A stretch of 64,000 nucleotides of DNA from Euborellia annulipes (GCA_023213315.1 JAKCPI010014212.1:281606-345605), one strand, 5' to 3'. Shown: positions 40,924 to 51,046, numbered from the stretch's first letter. Numbers and translations: made by a program. Notes: generated by a model from the sequence alone, not told the origin.

Positions 40924-40953
40924 AAAAAAGCCCTCCATTTAGGAAGGCTTTTT
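40924..40953 (-). terminator. Terminator of the TRAP permease gene
   Basis: AAAAAAGCC...GGCTTTTT hairpin; on the minus strand it ends in a T run about 26 bases after the permease stop. Confidence 0.65.
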
Positions 40954-40978
40954 CACATTATATGAATTCCAATCTAAC

Positions 40979-43190
40979 TTATTGATACCAACCAAACAAC
41001 TTAAAGAAGTATGGAATGTAAGCAATAATTAACATTGCAGGTATCATGACCATCAATGGTAAAACCCATCGCTCGAAGCGGTAGAAGAACGATTTATGAC
41101 GAACTTCTGCATCTGCTTCAGATACTTCATCGTCGCCAATTGCTTGCCTCGCCAATAAGTGGTTTAAAGCAACTGGAGGAGTAATATAACCAAGCTCAAA
41201 ACCAATTAATGCGATCATCCAGAAATGCACAGGATCAATTCCGTATTTATATGCTACGGGGGCTACGGTTGCTGAAATTAAAATAACAGCACCAAATGGA
41301 TCCATGATCATCCCAACAAATACCATCAGAATCACAATTAAAGAGATCACAACAAATAGACTACTAATATCTGTTGGGAAAGCCTCCATAATTTCGATTC
41401 GTTCCAAGAATCCACCCACACTTACAGACAATGCCATTAGAATAACTAATGCACCAATATGCCCAACAGTTTCACTTGTAGCTGTGTGTAAAGCTGATCG
41501 GAAAGACACTCTACGTTCAGGATTACGTGGATCATCTATAGGCTTTACTTGAGGTACAGGCTGAGAACCATCGGCTGGAGCAGTATAAACATTAAGAGTA
41601 CTATCCCAATGTCCAACTGGTGCTAATGGAGCAGGTTCTCTACGTAACTTATCAAATAACACCATTAATAATAAGATTACAGGCATCATAACTGGTGCTG
41701 TAAACTCATTTAAATCTGTTGCCAAGGCATGTTTATAAAACAACCAAATTAAAATGAAAATTACGATATACGGCGATACTGGAACAAATGCACGTAACGA
41801 ATTTGGAAACGCAACTTTTACAGGTGCGATCCGGAACTTTTGCTCAGCAAAGAATAAAGAAATTATTAAAAATAAAGTTGAAGATAATAAGAAAGTATAT
41901 ATACCATAATGATATAGCATATCAGTTGTAACTTCTTTATTTAAAGATGCGACAACAACAATCAATAAACACGGGCGTAATACGACTCCTAATGAACCAG
42001 ACATAGCCGTTGCTGCTAGAGCAAACTGACGACGTCCACCCGCATTCCAGACTTCTTTATAAATAATTGCACCTGCCGCAATAACAAAAATACCTGACGC
42101 ACCTGTATAAGCTGTCGGTAATGCCGCTGCAATCAAAATTAACCAAGTCAACGTTTCTGGAGCAAGATTCCATGGTCGAAGAATATTTAAAAATAAATCA
42201 ACGATGCGTGTCTGTTTAAGTAACATCCCTGCCCAAATAAAAAGAGCAAGGTTTAGGAAGATACTTGAAAACTCAACCAACTGACCAAGGTAAATCCCTT
42301 GTCCCATTGGGTAATCCATAAAGAAGGTAAATGCCACACCAGTGATAATCGCCATATAAGCATATAAAGGAATACTTAAAAAAGCTAAACCGATATTCCC
42401 CCCCCTCTTTTGTTGGTGTAGGAGACTTAATTAGTTTAAATAAACTAATTAAAGTTAAAATACCGAATAAGATAATCCAAAGCCAATAAATAACTTGCAG
42501 CTCTAAAGTAACAGGTACACCAGACCTTGTTACTGAGCGATATTGACTAATTGTTGAAGATGTTAACAAACCATTCGCAAGTAACATTGCAATTGAATAA
42601 ACACGAAAGTCTATTCTGGTAGCGGGACTTCTTAAACCAATATGATGTGTCTTTAATGTAGCTGTTATTGCAGCTAACACGACCATAACAACCAAAAGCA
42701 TCGCTCTGTTCTCTGTACCAAATTTAAAGAGACCAAAAAACGATGTTTCCACAGTTCTATATGTACGAATACTCGGATGTGCAACCATATAAGTAATCGC
42801 TTTATCATAAAACTGATACTTCTCATCACATTGCTGCTGAGCTGCGAGTAGTGATGCACGGACATCACTTTCCGATGCAGCACCAAAGAAGCTCGCGAAG
42901 TCATCAGATGCATTCGCTTTCATTTGTTCTTTTACTTGAGCATCGATATTTGGATGTCGATCACAAGTCGGCTTTTCAGGTTCGGCACGCAAAAATGAAT
43001 ATTGCATACCTACCGCAGGGTCACCATAAAGACGCTCCCCGATACGTAATAATTGCCCGTGGATCATTTCCCCAGTACCAATGATTAGAGTCATTAATAG
43101 CAGAGTGAGGATGACAAATGTTGAGATCCATTCGTTCCAGATATAACCCAACAGACCTAATCCAGATCTTTTTTCTTGATATTCTTGCAT
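40979..43190 (-). CDS. TRAP-type transporter permease, large subunit (frameshifted)
   Basis: The C-terminal 450 residues are a DctM-like large permease with a dozen hydrophobic segments, such as TWLILIAAALPTAYTGASGI, MSGSLGVVLRPCLLIVVVAS and FELGYITPPVALNHLLARQA. The N-terminal 300 residues hold about four further membrane segments and an extracytoplasmic loop with two Cys (TCDRHPN, QQQCDEKY), which may stand in for the small DctQ subunit. The two pieces join at a run of eight C (42398-42405), where the length is uncertain; total about 735 residues. No periplasmic substrate-binding DctP gene is adjacent. The substrate is unknown (C4-dicarboxylate-like acids are typical). Confidence 0.82.
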
Positions 43191-43367
43191 AAATATTCCA
43201 ATTTTGTTCTCTCAAAAACCTGAAAACAGGAGCTTGAGTCATGCAATTTTCTTGGTCAGGGGTTAATTCCATCCCCCTTCTACCAATCCCTTTATTCAAC
43301 GATCAAATTTGCATCAAACTTTATTAATAAAGAATGACTAAAATCACTTTTTTAACAGTTTGTATTG

Positions 43368-43943
43368 TCAATATTTCTTTTTTAATCTTTGAGCAAACCA
43401 ATAGCAGCCACCAAAGATTGCACCACCAATTGCTCCATATAAGTGAGCTTCAGTTAAAACCGGACTCCCTATTAACTGGGCAGTTCCTGTTTGCCCAAAG
43501 GTATTTTCCCATATCAGTTTTGCAATAATTAATCCTAAAACCAGAAAAGCAAAATTCCGTTCTTTACGATATTGCAAGTAAACTAAAGCAACTGCTGTAT
43601 ATAGCCCATGTAAAACACCAGATAAACCAGCATATGCCTCGATATAAGGTAAATAAAAATAGAAAATCAAACTAATGAACGGTGGCAAAAGAAAAAGCAG
43701 ACTTAAAAGATGCCACGCTTTGGTATGCGGGAAGATAAACGGTAAACAGGCGAATGCCATCATATTTAAAAGGAAATGAATCCACCCAACGTGTACCCAG
43801 TGCGCTGTCCACAAACGCCAGAATTCGCCAAGTAGGCTTTCACGCCAATAAATAAATGTATCAGGAAACACCTGTAGACAGGCAGACACAGAAATGCACA
43901 CTGCGACCAAAAGCACTTTATGATTCAGTACATGATCCTTCAT
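43368..43943 (-). CDS. Rhombosortase-like rhomboid intramembrane protease
   Basis: 191 residues with about six membrane segments. The rhomboid HxxxN element is at H56-N60 (IHFLLNMMAF), the catalytic Ser in AGLSGVLHG at S108, and the catalytic His in EAHLYGAIGG at H167. The GxSGxLHG form and small size fit rhombosortase (RrtA), which processes C-terminal GlyGly-CTERM-type anchors of proteins sent through type II secretion. No such substrate was noticed in this window. It stands between the lipoprotein gene and the TRAP permease, all on the minus strand. Confidence 0.78.
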   Translation of the reverse strand: MKDHVLNHKVLLVAVCISVSACLQVFPDTFIYWRESLLGEFWRLWTAHWVHVGWIHFLLNMMAFACLPFIFPHTKAWHLLSLLFLLPPFISLIFYFYLPYIEAYAGLSGVLHGLYTAVALVYLQYRKERNFAFLVLGLIIAKLIWENTFGQTGTAQLIGSPVLTEAHLYGAIGGAIFGGCYWFAQRLKKKY

Positions 43944-44026
43944 GGCACACTCCTTGAAATTAAACTTCTTGCTACTATTGTAAAACTTAACAACAGGTTC
44001 GCAAGAAGTTAACCTTTCAAATATTT

Positions 44027-45116
44027 TTACTGCGCTGCTTGTGGAGCAGATGAATCTGCAGGAGCTTCAGATGCAGCCCCTCCATCAAATAATTCATCTA
44101 GCTCTGCTGCACCTTCATTCTTATCGTCCCAGAAATGTGACATACCATCATCTCCAGTACGCACACCAGTATGCTCAGTCCAGTAACGGTCAGAAATCCC
44201 GCGTATAATCAGACCTGCCATACTATCGATTAACTTAAAGTTCGGATTGACAGGCTTATCATCAGCTTGAGATGCCGCATATAATCTTAATGCATCACGG
44301 ATTTTTGCATCATCACCACTTGCTTGGGCAGCTACCGCATACAAAGCATGAGACAAGCGAACACCTTTTTGTTCACCAATTTGTACTGATTGTTTTAACG
44401 TTTGATATGGGTCAGGTTTCCCTTCATCTGCCCCTGGTAATAAAGTCCAGATCACAGCACGTGTTGCATTAGGTGCGCCCCAGAATTTTTTCATTATCTA
44501 GACAGACCATGCCACGCTCTACAATAGCAGCAATATCTTTTGGAACATTGACTGCACCACCAGAGTTAATGTCATTGGTTACAGCCTGAAGGCCACTAAT
44601 CATTCCAAGTAAATAAACAGTTTGATCAGTATCACTGCGCATGGTCGGGCAAGAATCACCTAAATGATATTTATATTTAGATTCCCAACGATCAGCAAAC
44701 AACTTATAGCCCGTATATTGACGCTCAGCAGCAATGGCTGCCCAACGTTTCTGGGCAATACGAGCATCTTGAGCTTCGGTTACTTGACCTGCTTTTGATG
44801 CACGTAAATAACGTAATTCCTGTTCTAACGCTTGGTTCTCTGCACATACACCTGATGCGGCATACATTAATACAGCAACACGCGTTGGATCTGCACCCAT
44901 ACCTTTAGTAGACATGATTGCAGGTGTTAATGCACTACCAGTATTACAAACCATTTCAGCATCTTGCATTGCTAGAATAGGCGGAACGACGTGCTTTTCC
45001 GTAAAACCTAAAGCAACATTTGCTCCGGTTTTCACGACGTATGAACAACCTGATAAAACTGAAGCTGCTAGAAAACTCACCGCCAAACCTTGGCTTATTT
45101 TTTGGACTTTAGACAT
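44027..45116 (-). CDS. Lipoprotein, possibly TRAP T-component-like (frameshifted)
   Basis: The N-terminus has a lipoprotein signal, LAVSFLAASVLSGC (lipobox LSGC, Cys about 24). The mature part has VVPPILAMQDAEMVCNTGSALTPA and then, after a frame change at a six-T run (44486-44491), KFWGAPNATRAVIWTLLPGAD and a Ala-rich tail. Removing one base joins the pieces (MVCLDNEKFWGAP), giving about 362 residues. The early region resembles the TatT-like TRAP transporter T-component (helical lipoproteins of some TRAP loci), which would fit the permease 1 kb downstream, but I am unsure. Likely anchored in the outer membrane and facing the periplasm. Confidence 0.6.
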
Positions 45117-45277
45117 CTTCCTGTCCTCTATGTAATTTGTTTTTTCCTTTTCAGATGTACATTAGCAGATGCATATCTTGAATAAAAGAGTAATTACTCT
45201 AATTGTAGCGCTTATACTTTGACATACTTCACAGTAGATAAAATTGACAGTTTTTTCAGAAAACAGAAATTTTAGGC

Positions 45278-45317
45278 AAAAAAAAGTAGCATTGCGACGG
45301 TTCAGCACATGCTACTT
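45278..45317 (-). terminator. Terminator after the tandem mini membrane-protein genes
   Basis: On the minus strand AAGTAGCAT, 16 bases, ATGCTACTT then seven T. It lies 31 bases after the stop of the 33-residue ORF and supports these genes as a transcribed unit. Confidence 0.8.
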
Positions 45318-45348
45318 ATTAACTGAGATAAGCTTTTAACGGCTTATA

Positions 45349-45450
45349 TTATTTTTGTTCTAGATAATCCTTAAGTAAAGTTCCTGCTCTTCCTACTACC
45401 ACAGCCATAAGCACTGTAATTAACAGAAACATCCACATTGAAATCTCCAT
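45349..45450 (-). CDS. 33-residue single-pass membrane protein, copy B
   Basis: ATG at 45448-45450, preceded by AAGGAGG eight bases upstream, a near-perfect ribosome binding site. It encodes MEISMWMFLLITVLMAVVVG, then RAGTLLKDYLEQK and stop. The whole first part is a membrane helix, followed by a short charged tail. It is clearly homologous to the next upstream ORF (shared W6, VV/IGRAGTLL block). Too short for usual gene callers. Function unknown. Its transcript ends at 45278-45317. Confidence 0.7.
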   Translation of the reverse strand: MEISMWMFLLITVLMAVVVGRAGTLLKDYLEQK

Positions 45451-45521
45451 GAGAGACCTCCTTACTACAATCGCACCCAGTTATAAACTGAACACTTGAT
45501 GGAATTAATCGACTAACCAAT

Positions 45522-45677
45522 TTAATAATTGACTGATCGACGACCTTGCATCCTCTGTCTCTTAACTTTGTTAAAATTAACTTTGCTAAGATGTTCCCTG
45601 AGTAAAGTTCCTGCTCTTCCGATCACCACTGCCAAAATGATGGCAATGACCAAGAACGACCATGTTGGCATCTCCAT
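45522..45677 (-). CDS. 51-residue single-pass membrane protein, copy A
   Basis: ATG at 45675-45677 with CGGAGG about ten bases upstream. It encodes MEMPTWSFLVIAIILAVVIG and RAGTLLREHLSK, then a basic extension of about 18 residues (VNFNKVKRQRMQGRRSVNY) that the paralogue lacks. One membrane helix, cytosolic basic tail if N-out. It is 71 bases upstream of the 33-residue paralogue, in tandem, indicating local duplication. Function unknown; small membrane regulators, stress peptides or hydrophobic toxins are all possible. Confidence 0.7.
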   Translation of the reverse strand: MEMPTWSFLVIAIILAVVIGRAGTLLREHLSKVNFNKVKRQRMQGRRSVNY

Positions 45678-45747
45678 TTTGAGACCTCCGACACACTTTA
45701 CGTTGGTGTTTGTACTTTAACCGATGGAATAAAGACTCATCGTTGAA

Positions 45748-45760
45748 ATTGTCAGACAAT
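45748..45760. promoter_or_regulatory. Candidate operator ATTGTC-A-GACAAT
   Basis: A perfect 6-base inverted repeat with a one-base centre, 71 bases before the 51-residue ORF. The half-site GACAAT recurs at about 45793 and in a second palindrome, AATTGTCTAACAATT, at 45873-45887. The region is AT-rich and no clear -35/-10 pair was chosen. Confidence 0.35.
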
Positions 45761-45885
45761 CATGTTTCTCTGTCTTTTTTCTAACTTTTTAACTAGACAA
45801 TCTAAAATTTAAGAAAAATATATTAATTAAGTTTTTGTTTTTAATAATTTTTATATAAATATACAAATGTAGAATTGTCTAACAA

Positions 45886-46275
45886 TTAATAAACTTTCTG
45901 TAAGACTTTTAATTTTTTCCAATGCTGCAAAGGAAGTTGATCAAACCAAATTATAACTACTTTTATTGGTGTCCCTTCAAAATAAATAACCATAAACAAC
46001 CGATAATCAATTATTTTAGAAATTTCCACACGGGAAATTATCTTTTGCGAAGAGTATGCAACTGACCATGATTTTTGGTCTAAATATGCAATTTGAGAAA
46101 TTCGTGATTTTTTCAAAAAAAATAGAAAACTAATAGACAAAAGAATGAGAGCAATCAACCACCAAATCGGCGATAACAATTGATAAAGTAGGATTGCTAA
46201 ACTCAAGCCAATAAAAAGCTGAAATATTATCGAGAAACAACTATATTTCAGCTCAAAATTCAATTCTTTTATCAA
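45886..46275 (-). CDS. ygfX: YgfX (CptA)-like membrane protein
   Basis: 129 residues with two adjacent membrane helices (SIIFQLFIGLSLAILLYQLL and IWWLIALILLSISFLFFL) followed by a small cytosolic domain (DQKSWSVAY, VVIIWFDQLPLQHWKKL). Size, topology and position six bases after sdhE match YgfX/CptA, described in E. coli as a membrane protein affecting the cytoskeletal proteins FtsZ and MreB, with SdhE as its operon partner. In most bacteria its normal role is unclear. Sequence similarity is weak, so the call rests largely on context. Confidence 0.7.
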   Translation of the reverse strand: MIKELNFELKYSCFSIIFQLFIGLSLAILLYQLLSPIWWLIALILLSISFLFFLKKSRISQIAYLDQKSWSVAYSSQKIISRVEISKIIDYRLFMVIYFEGTPIKVVIIWFDQLPLQHWKKLKVLQKVY

Positions 46276-46281
46276 AACAAT

Positions 46282-46539
46282 TTAGCCATGTACATACTGT
46301 TTTAATTTATAAATAAATTCACGTAATTCTGTGCGTGGAGGTTCAGAAACTTCCATGAACCAATCTAGTAAATCTGGATCTTCTTGTTCAACTAATTCAG
46401 CAAATAAGGCCTTCTCTGCCGGATCTGCTTTTAGATAATAGTTTTTTACATAAGGGTCAAAATAGACGTCAATTTCTTTTAAGCCGCGGCGTGCTCGATA
46501 AATTACTTTACGTTCTTCCAAGGTCATTTCGTCAGACAT
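46282..46539 (-). CDS. sdhE: FAD assembly factor SdhE
   Basis: 85 residues. It helps attach FAD covalently to the succinate dehydrogenase flavoprotein. The hallmark RGLKE is present as RARRGLKEIDVYFDPYVKNY, followed by AELVEQEDPDLLDWFMEVSEP, both diagnostic of the SdhE/YgfY family. Intact, with ygfX six bases downstream in the same operon. Sdh structural genes are not in the window. Confidence 0.92.
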   Translation of the reverse strand: MSDEMTLEERKVIYRARRGLKEIDVYFDPYVKNYYLKADPAEKALFAELVEQEDPDLLDWFMEVSEPPRTELREFIYKLKQYVHG

Positions 46540-46728
46540 TTATTTCCCCACCTGCATTGATAGTGCGCTTAGTTTACCTGATCACATTCCAAAGATCGCT
46601 AAAAATATCAAATTGACCAAATTTATCATCTTGTGCTCATAATTGAGCATTCATCACATTGTTACGCAAGGAATGCTTACGTATGTTTAGATTCATAACA
46701 TCACGCCTAAACCAAGGAAGAAATACAA

Positions 46729-47901
46729 ATGCAATCTGGCGCTATTCGTCCCATTCAAAATATGTTACCAAGACAACTATTTAATGAAGAGCATGAAGCT
46801 TTTCGCGAAACAGTGCGTAAATTCTATGAAAAAGAAGTTGTTCCGAATATTGAAAAATATGAAAAACAGCAACATGTTGATCGTGACCTTTGGAATAAGG
46901 CCGGAGACTTAGGTTTACTGTGTACCACAATGCCTGAGCAATATGGGGGTTCTGGAGTAGACCGCTTGTACAGCATGATCTTAATTGAAGAACAAGCTTA
47001 TGCGATGGACTCTAGTACTGGCTTTTCTTTGCATTCAGATATTGTTGCCAATTACGTGAACAACTTTGGTAATGAAGAACAAAAACAAAAGTGGTTACCG
47101 AAAATGGCCACAGGAGAAGTGGTCACAGCTATTGCTATGACTGAGCCTGGCACTGGTTCTGATCTACAAGCAGTAAGAACTACAGCCGTACTTGATGGTG
47201 ACGATTATGTAATTAATGGTTCAAAGATTTTCATTACTAATGGCTATTTATGTGACATGGTCGTAGTGGTTTGTAAAACTGGCAATAACGACAAAGGTTC
47301 AGCAAACTTATCGCTCATTATTGTTGAAGCAGACCGAGCTGGCTTTAGCAAAGGTAAGCCTCTTAATAAAATTGGGATGAAAGGCCAAGATACGTGCGAA
47401 TTATTTTTCGATAACGTTCGTGTCCCTAAAGAAAATCTTTTAGGTATGGAAGGCATGGGCTTTATTATGCTCATGAAAGAGTTAGCTTGGGAACGAATGC
47501 TAGTTGCTATTATTTGTCAGGCAGGAGCAGAAGCAGCATTTGCACATACGGTTCAATACACAAAGGACCGTAAAGCATTTGGTAAACATATTGGTGCATT
47601 TCAAAATACACGCTTTAAACTTGCTGAACTGAGAACAGAAATAGATTTCTGCCGTACTTATTTAGATCGTTGTATGGAATTACAACTTGAAGAAAAATTA
47701 AGTGTAGAAGCTGCGGCAGCTGCTAAATATAAAATTTCAGATATGTTCTCAAAAATTGTAGATGAGTGCCTTCAATTACATGGGGGTTATGGTTACATGC
47801 TTGAATATCCAATTGCACGTGCCTACATAGATCATCGAGCAAATCGAATTTATGCAGGTACCAATGAAATTATGAAAGAATTAATTTCTAGAACACTTTA
47901 A
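46729..47901 (+). CDS. Acyl-CoA dehydrogenase (long-chain type)
   Basis: 390 residues, intact. AMTEPGTGSDLQAVRTTA, GSKIFITNGYLCDMVVVVCK, the FAD segment DRKAFGKHIGAFQNTRFKLAELR and the C-terminal QLHGGYGYMLEYPIARAYIDHR with YAGTNEIMKELI are all canonical, and the Glu in GTNE is the usual catalytic-loop position. AAGGAAG lies 11 bases before the ATG. It would feed electrons to ETF during fatty-acid beta-oxidation. Its convergent neighbour is almA, which makes fatty acids from alkanes, so a shared alkane-degradation role is an attractive inference. Confidence 0.9.
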   Translation: MQSGAIRPIQNMLPRQLFNEEHEAFRETVRKFYEKEVVPNIEKYEKQQHVDRDLWNKAGDLGLLCTTMPEQYGGSGVDRLYSMILIEEQAYAMDSSTGFSLHSDIVANYVNNFGNEEQKQKWLPKMATGEVVTAIAMTEPGTGSDLQAVRTTAVLDGDDYVINGSKIFITNGYLCDMVVVVCKTGNNDKGSANLSLIIVEADRAGFSKGKPLNKIGMKGQDTCELFFDNVRVPKENLLGMEGMGFIMLMKELAWERMLVAIICQAGAEAAFAHTVQYTKDRKAFGKHIGAFQNTRFKLAELRTEIDFCRTYLDRCMELQLEEKLSVEAAAAAKYKISDMFSKIVDECLQLHGGYGYMLEYPIARAYIDHRANRIYAGTNEIMKELISRTL

Positions 47902-47912
47902 TAGCTTCATTA

Positions 47913-47937
47913 TAAAAGGGGCATTACGCCCCTTTTA
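47913..47937. terminator. Terminator between convergent acyl-CoA dehydrogenase and almA
   Basis: AAAAGGGGC, ATTAC, GCCCCTTTTA. A GC-rich stem flanked by A and T runs, suitable for both convergent genes. Confidence 0.8.
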
Positions 47938-47952
47938 TTTATCTAATATTTA

Positions 47953-49444
47953 TTAAGATACTAGTTTTGGCTTACGCTCATTAGTTTCTGAACGTTTATG
48001 AAAATGCAGAACACCATCTTCAAATTTTGAATTTTTTAGCGATTTTTTGTCTTCTAAATAGTTATTAGTGACTTGCCATGGAGCATGCTTACCCTGTTTT
48101 GGAAGTTCATGTGCCGCACGGCTAATATAACCTGAAGACAATTTACCCATTACAGTATCTTCTTCCATTTCAGTCTTATCGCCAGATGGGATCACTTCGT
48201 CATAGTGATTTTTATCCATATAATTTAACAAGCGACAAATATATTCTGCAGCGATATCAACTTTAAGGGTCCAAGATGCATTTACATAACCAATAATCAT
48301 AGCCATGTTTGGTACATCACTTAACATCACACCGTTATAAAGCATATGCTCAGATGAATTAACTGCTTTCCCATCAATAGTAGCTTGAACGCCGCCCATA
48401 ATCTGAACTTGTAAACCAGTTGCAGAAATCACGATATCCGCATCAAGATGTTTACCAGATTTAAGTAAAATACCTTTTTCGGTAAATTTCTCAACTTGAT
48501 CTGTTTCTACACTAGCTTTACCTTCACGCAAAATCTTAAATAAGTCACCATCAGGTACCACACATAGACGTTGATCCCAAGGATTATATGAAGGAGTAAA
48601 ATGCTTCATATCAACTTTACCCTTTAACTGCACTTCAATTGCTTTTAAGAGTAAACGACGCACAGTCTTTGGATGTTTCTGTGATAATGCATAAATAGCG
48701 CGCTGCATACCAATATTACGTGCACGGGTAAATTTATAAGCTGCCTCTTCAGACATAAATTTACGCGTTTTTTCATAGATGAAGTCGATAGACGGTACAC
48801 TAGCAATATATGTTGGTGAGCGCTGCAACATAGTTACGTGCCCCGCTCCACCTTTCGCCATTGCTGGTACTAAAGTAATGGCAGTTGCACCACTACCAAT
48901 AATAACGACTTTTTTACCTGTGTAATCTAAATTTTCAGGCCAATGCTGTGGGTGAATGAGTTGCCCTTTAAATGCTTCTTGATTTGGGAAAGAAGGCGCA
49001 TATCCCTGATCATAGTTATAATAACCAGTACACCCTACAACAAAGTTAGCAATCCAAGTTTGTTGTTTTTTCTTACCATCTTCAATTACAACCTGCCATT
49101 TCTTTGATTCAGAATCATAATTAGCAGAAAGTACACGATGACCAAAGTGAATTTTTTCTTTTAATTTATATTCATCAATTACTTCGCCTAAATACCCTTT
49201 AATAGAAGCACCATCAGCTAATACATTCGCTTTACACCATGGCTTAAAATTAAAACCAAATGTGGACATATCTGAGTCTGAACGAATGCCTGGATAACGG
49301 AAAAGATCCCATGTTCCACCAAAAGATTCACGACGCTCTAAAATTTCAAATTGGCGTTGTGGAGAATTTTTTTGATAGATGAGCAGCGATTCCTATTCCT
49401 GAAATACCTGCGCCAATGATTAAAATATCAACTTGCTTTTCCAT
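47953..49444 (-). CDS. almA: Flavin monooxygenase, AlmA-type long-chain alkane hydroxylase (frameshifted)
   Basis: A two-Rossmann-fold flavoprotein of the Baeyer-Villiger/AlmA group, which oxidises long-chain n-alkanes. The N-terminal FAD motif GAGISGIGIAAH is in a different frame from the rest; one A too many in a seven-A coding run (49367-49373) separates them, and the joined sequence continues FEILERRESFGGTWD. The NADPH fold is VVIIGSGATAITLVPA. The fingerprint FKGQLIHPQHWP (FxGxxxHxxxWP) is complete. The ATG at 49442-49444 gives about 496 residues, the AlmA length. Acinetobacter is the genus in which AlmA was described. Confidence 0.85.
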
Positions 49445-49584
49445 TTTATTTTTATACCCATGGTTGAGAATATAAGTTTATTAAAGCACAATTTTGACAA
49501 TACACAATGTCAAGTTTGACCGTTTATCCGTTTTTTTATGTCAGTTGAGGACATTTTTATAATTTATTTAATGAGCAGAAATAA

Positions 49585-49615
49585 AAAAGACCGGTATAAA
49601 ACCGGTCTTTTTTGA
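49585..49615 (-). terminator. Terminator of the alpha operon
   Basis: AAAAAAGACCGG, TATAAAA, CCGGTCTTTTTT just after rplQ. Strong stem with a T run on the minus strand; ends the ribosomal-protein run. Confidence 0.9.
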
Positions 49616-49625
49616 ATAAAATCAA

Positions 49626-50003
49626 TTATTCAGCTGAAGTTTTCACTTCACGATCTACAAGCTCAACGTAAGCCATCGGCGCTGCATCACCAGCACGGAA
49701 GCCCGCTTTAAGAACACGTAGATAACCGCCGTTACGTTCTTTGTAACGAGGGCCGAGTACGGTAAATAATTTACCTACAGTTGCAGCATTACGAGTACGA
49801 GCAAATGCTAAACGACGATTTGCTACAGTATCGTTTTTTGCTAGAGTGATTAAAGGCTCAGCAACACGACGTAATTCTTTAGCTTTAGGCACAGTTGTTT
49901 TGATCAACTCGTGTTCAAATAAAGAATTAGCCAAGTTTTGGAACATCGCTTTACGATGGCTGCTTGTACGGCCTAATTTCACACCACTATTACGATGACG
50001 CAT
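49626..50003 (-). CDS. rplQ: 50S ribosomal protein L17
   Basis: 125 residues beginning [20 protein letters not shown], the L17 signature, and ending [23 protein letters not shown]. Last gene of the alpha operon, 18 bases after rpoA and directly before the terminator. Intact. Confidence 0.97.
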   Translation of the reverse strand: MRHRNSGVKLGRTSSHRKAMFQNLANSLFEHELIKTTVPKAKELRRVAEPLITLAKNDTVANRRLAFARTRNAATVGKLFTVLGPRYKERNGGYLRVLKAGFRAGDAAPMAYVELVDREVKTSAE

Positions 50004-50021
50004 GGTGATAGTCCTACTTAA

Positions 50022-51029
50022 TTAACGGCTACGATAGGCAAAACGGTCGTCCATACGAAGACTAGCTGGTGGCCAGTTTTCAAGACGCATACCGAGTTGT
50101 AAGCCTTTCGATGCCAAAACATCTTTGATCTCTGTTAACGATTTTTTACCAAGGTTAGGAGTTTTTAACAACTCAACTTCAGTACGTTGAACAAGATCAC
50201 CAATGTAGTAAATATTTTCTGCTTTCAAACAGTTAGCAGAACGAACAGTAAGCTCTAGATCATCTACTGGGCGAAGCAAGATTGGGTCAACTTCTTCACG
50301 AGGCTCTTGAGCAACTGGAGTTTGGTCTTTCTGAAGATCAACAAAAATTGCAATTTGTTGTTGCAAGATTGTTGCCGCTTTGCGGATTGCTTCTTCAGGA
50401 TCAACCGTTCCATTTGTCTCGAGGTCGATTACCAGTTTATCTAAATCAGTACGTTGTTCTACACGCGCATTTTCAACGGTGTAAGAAACACGCTTAATCG
50501 GGCTATAAGAAGCATCTAATTGCAAACGACCAACAGGACGTGTTTCACCTTCAGGGAAACGAGAATCAGATGTTTCATAACCACGACCTTGAGCAACCTT
50601 CAAGCGCATTTTTAATGAGCCTGAAGCACTCAAAGTACCTATTAGATGTTCTGGATTAACCACTTCAACATTATGAGGTAAACGAAGATCAGCAGCAGTA
50701 ATTTCGCCAGGACCTTGTTTCTCTAATGTTAAATATGCTTCATTTTGATCGAACAGCTTAATAGACAATCCTTTTAGGTTCAGCAAGAGCTCGACGATGT
50801 CCTGCTGCAAGCCTTCTAAAGTACTGTACTCGTGCTCGACACCTTCTATCTCAACTTCAACCACAGCAGCGCCAGGTAAAGAAGACAATAGAATGCGACG
50901 TAAAGCATTACCTAGAGTATGGCCAAAACCACGCTCTAAAGGTTCTAGAATCACTTTTGCCGAGGTCCCGCTAACCGCTTCGACCTTGATCGCTTGCGGA
51001 GTTAGAAACTCGTTTGCAGTACGCGTCAT
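50022..51029 (-). CDS. rpoA: RNA polymerase alpha subunit
   Basis: 335 residues. The N-terminal assembly domain has [21 protein letters not shown], the dimer/beta-contact region. The C-terminal domain (about 250-335) has [23 protein letters not shown] and the [19 protein letters not shown] helix-hairpin-helix, which contacts UP elements and activators. Located between rpsD and rplQ as usual. Confidence 0.97.
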   Translation of the reverse strand: MTRTANEFLTPQAIKVEAVSGTSAKVILEPLERGFGHTLGNALRRILLSSLPGAAVVEVEIEGVEHEYSTLEGLQQDIVELLLNLKGLSIKLFDQNEAYLTLEKQGPGEITAADLRLPHNVEVVNPEHLIGTLSASGSLKMRLKVAQGRGYETSDSRFPEGETRPVGRLQLDASYSPIKRVSYTVENARVEQRTDLDKLVIDLETNGTVDPEEAIRKAATILQQQIAIFVDLQKDQTPVAQEPREEVDPILLRPVDDLELTVRSANCLKAENIYYIGDLVQRTEVELLKTPNLGKKSLTEIKDVLASKGLQLGMRLENWPPASLRMDDRFAYRSR

Positions 51030-51046
51030 TATTGCTACCTCAAGGA

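Noticed and set aside
42398..42405. Phase-variable C8 tract in the TRAP permease gene
   Set aside because: A slipped-strand contingency tract is conceivable, but the window has many homopolymer indels, so tract length here cannot be trusted.
45886..46539. sdhE-ygfX as a toxin-antitoxin module
   Set aside because: The pair is a widely conserved housekeeping operon; SdhE acts in flavinylation, and a toxin-antitoxin role is not shown by this sequence.
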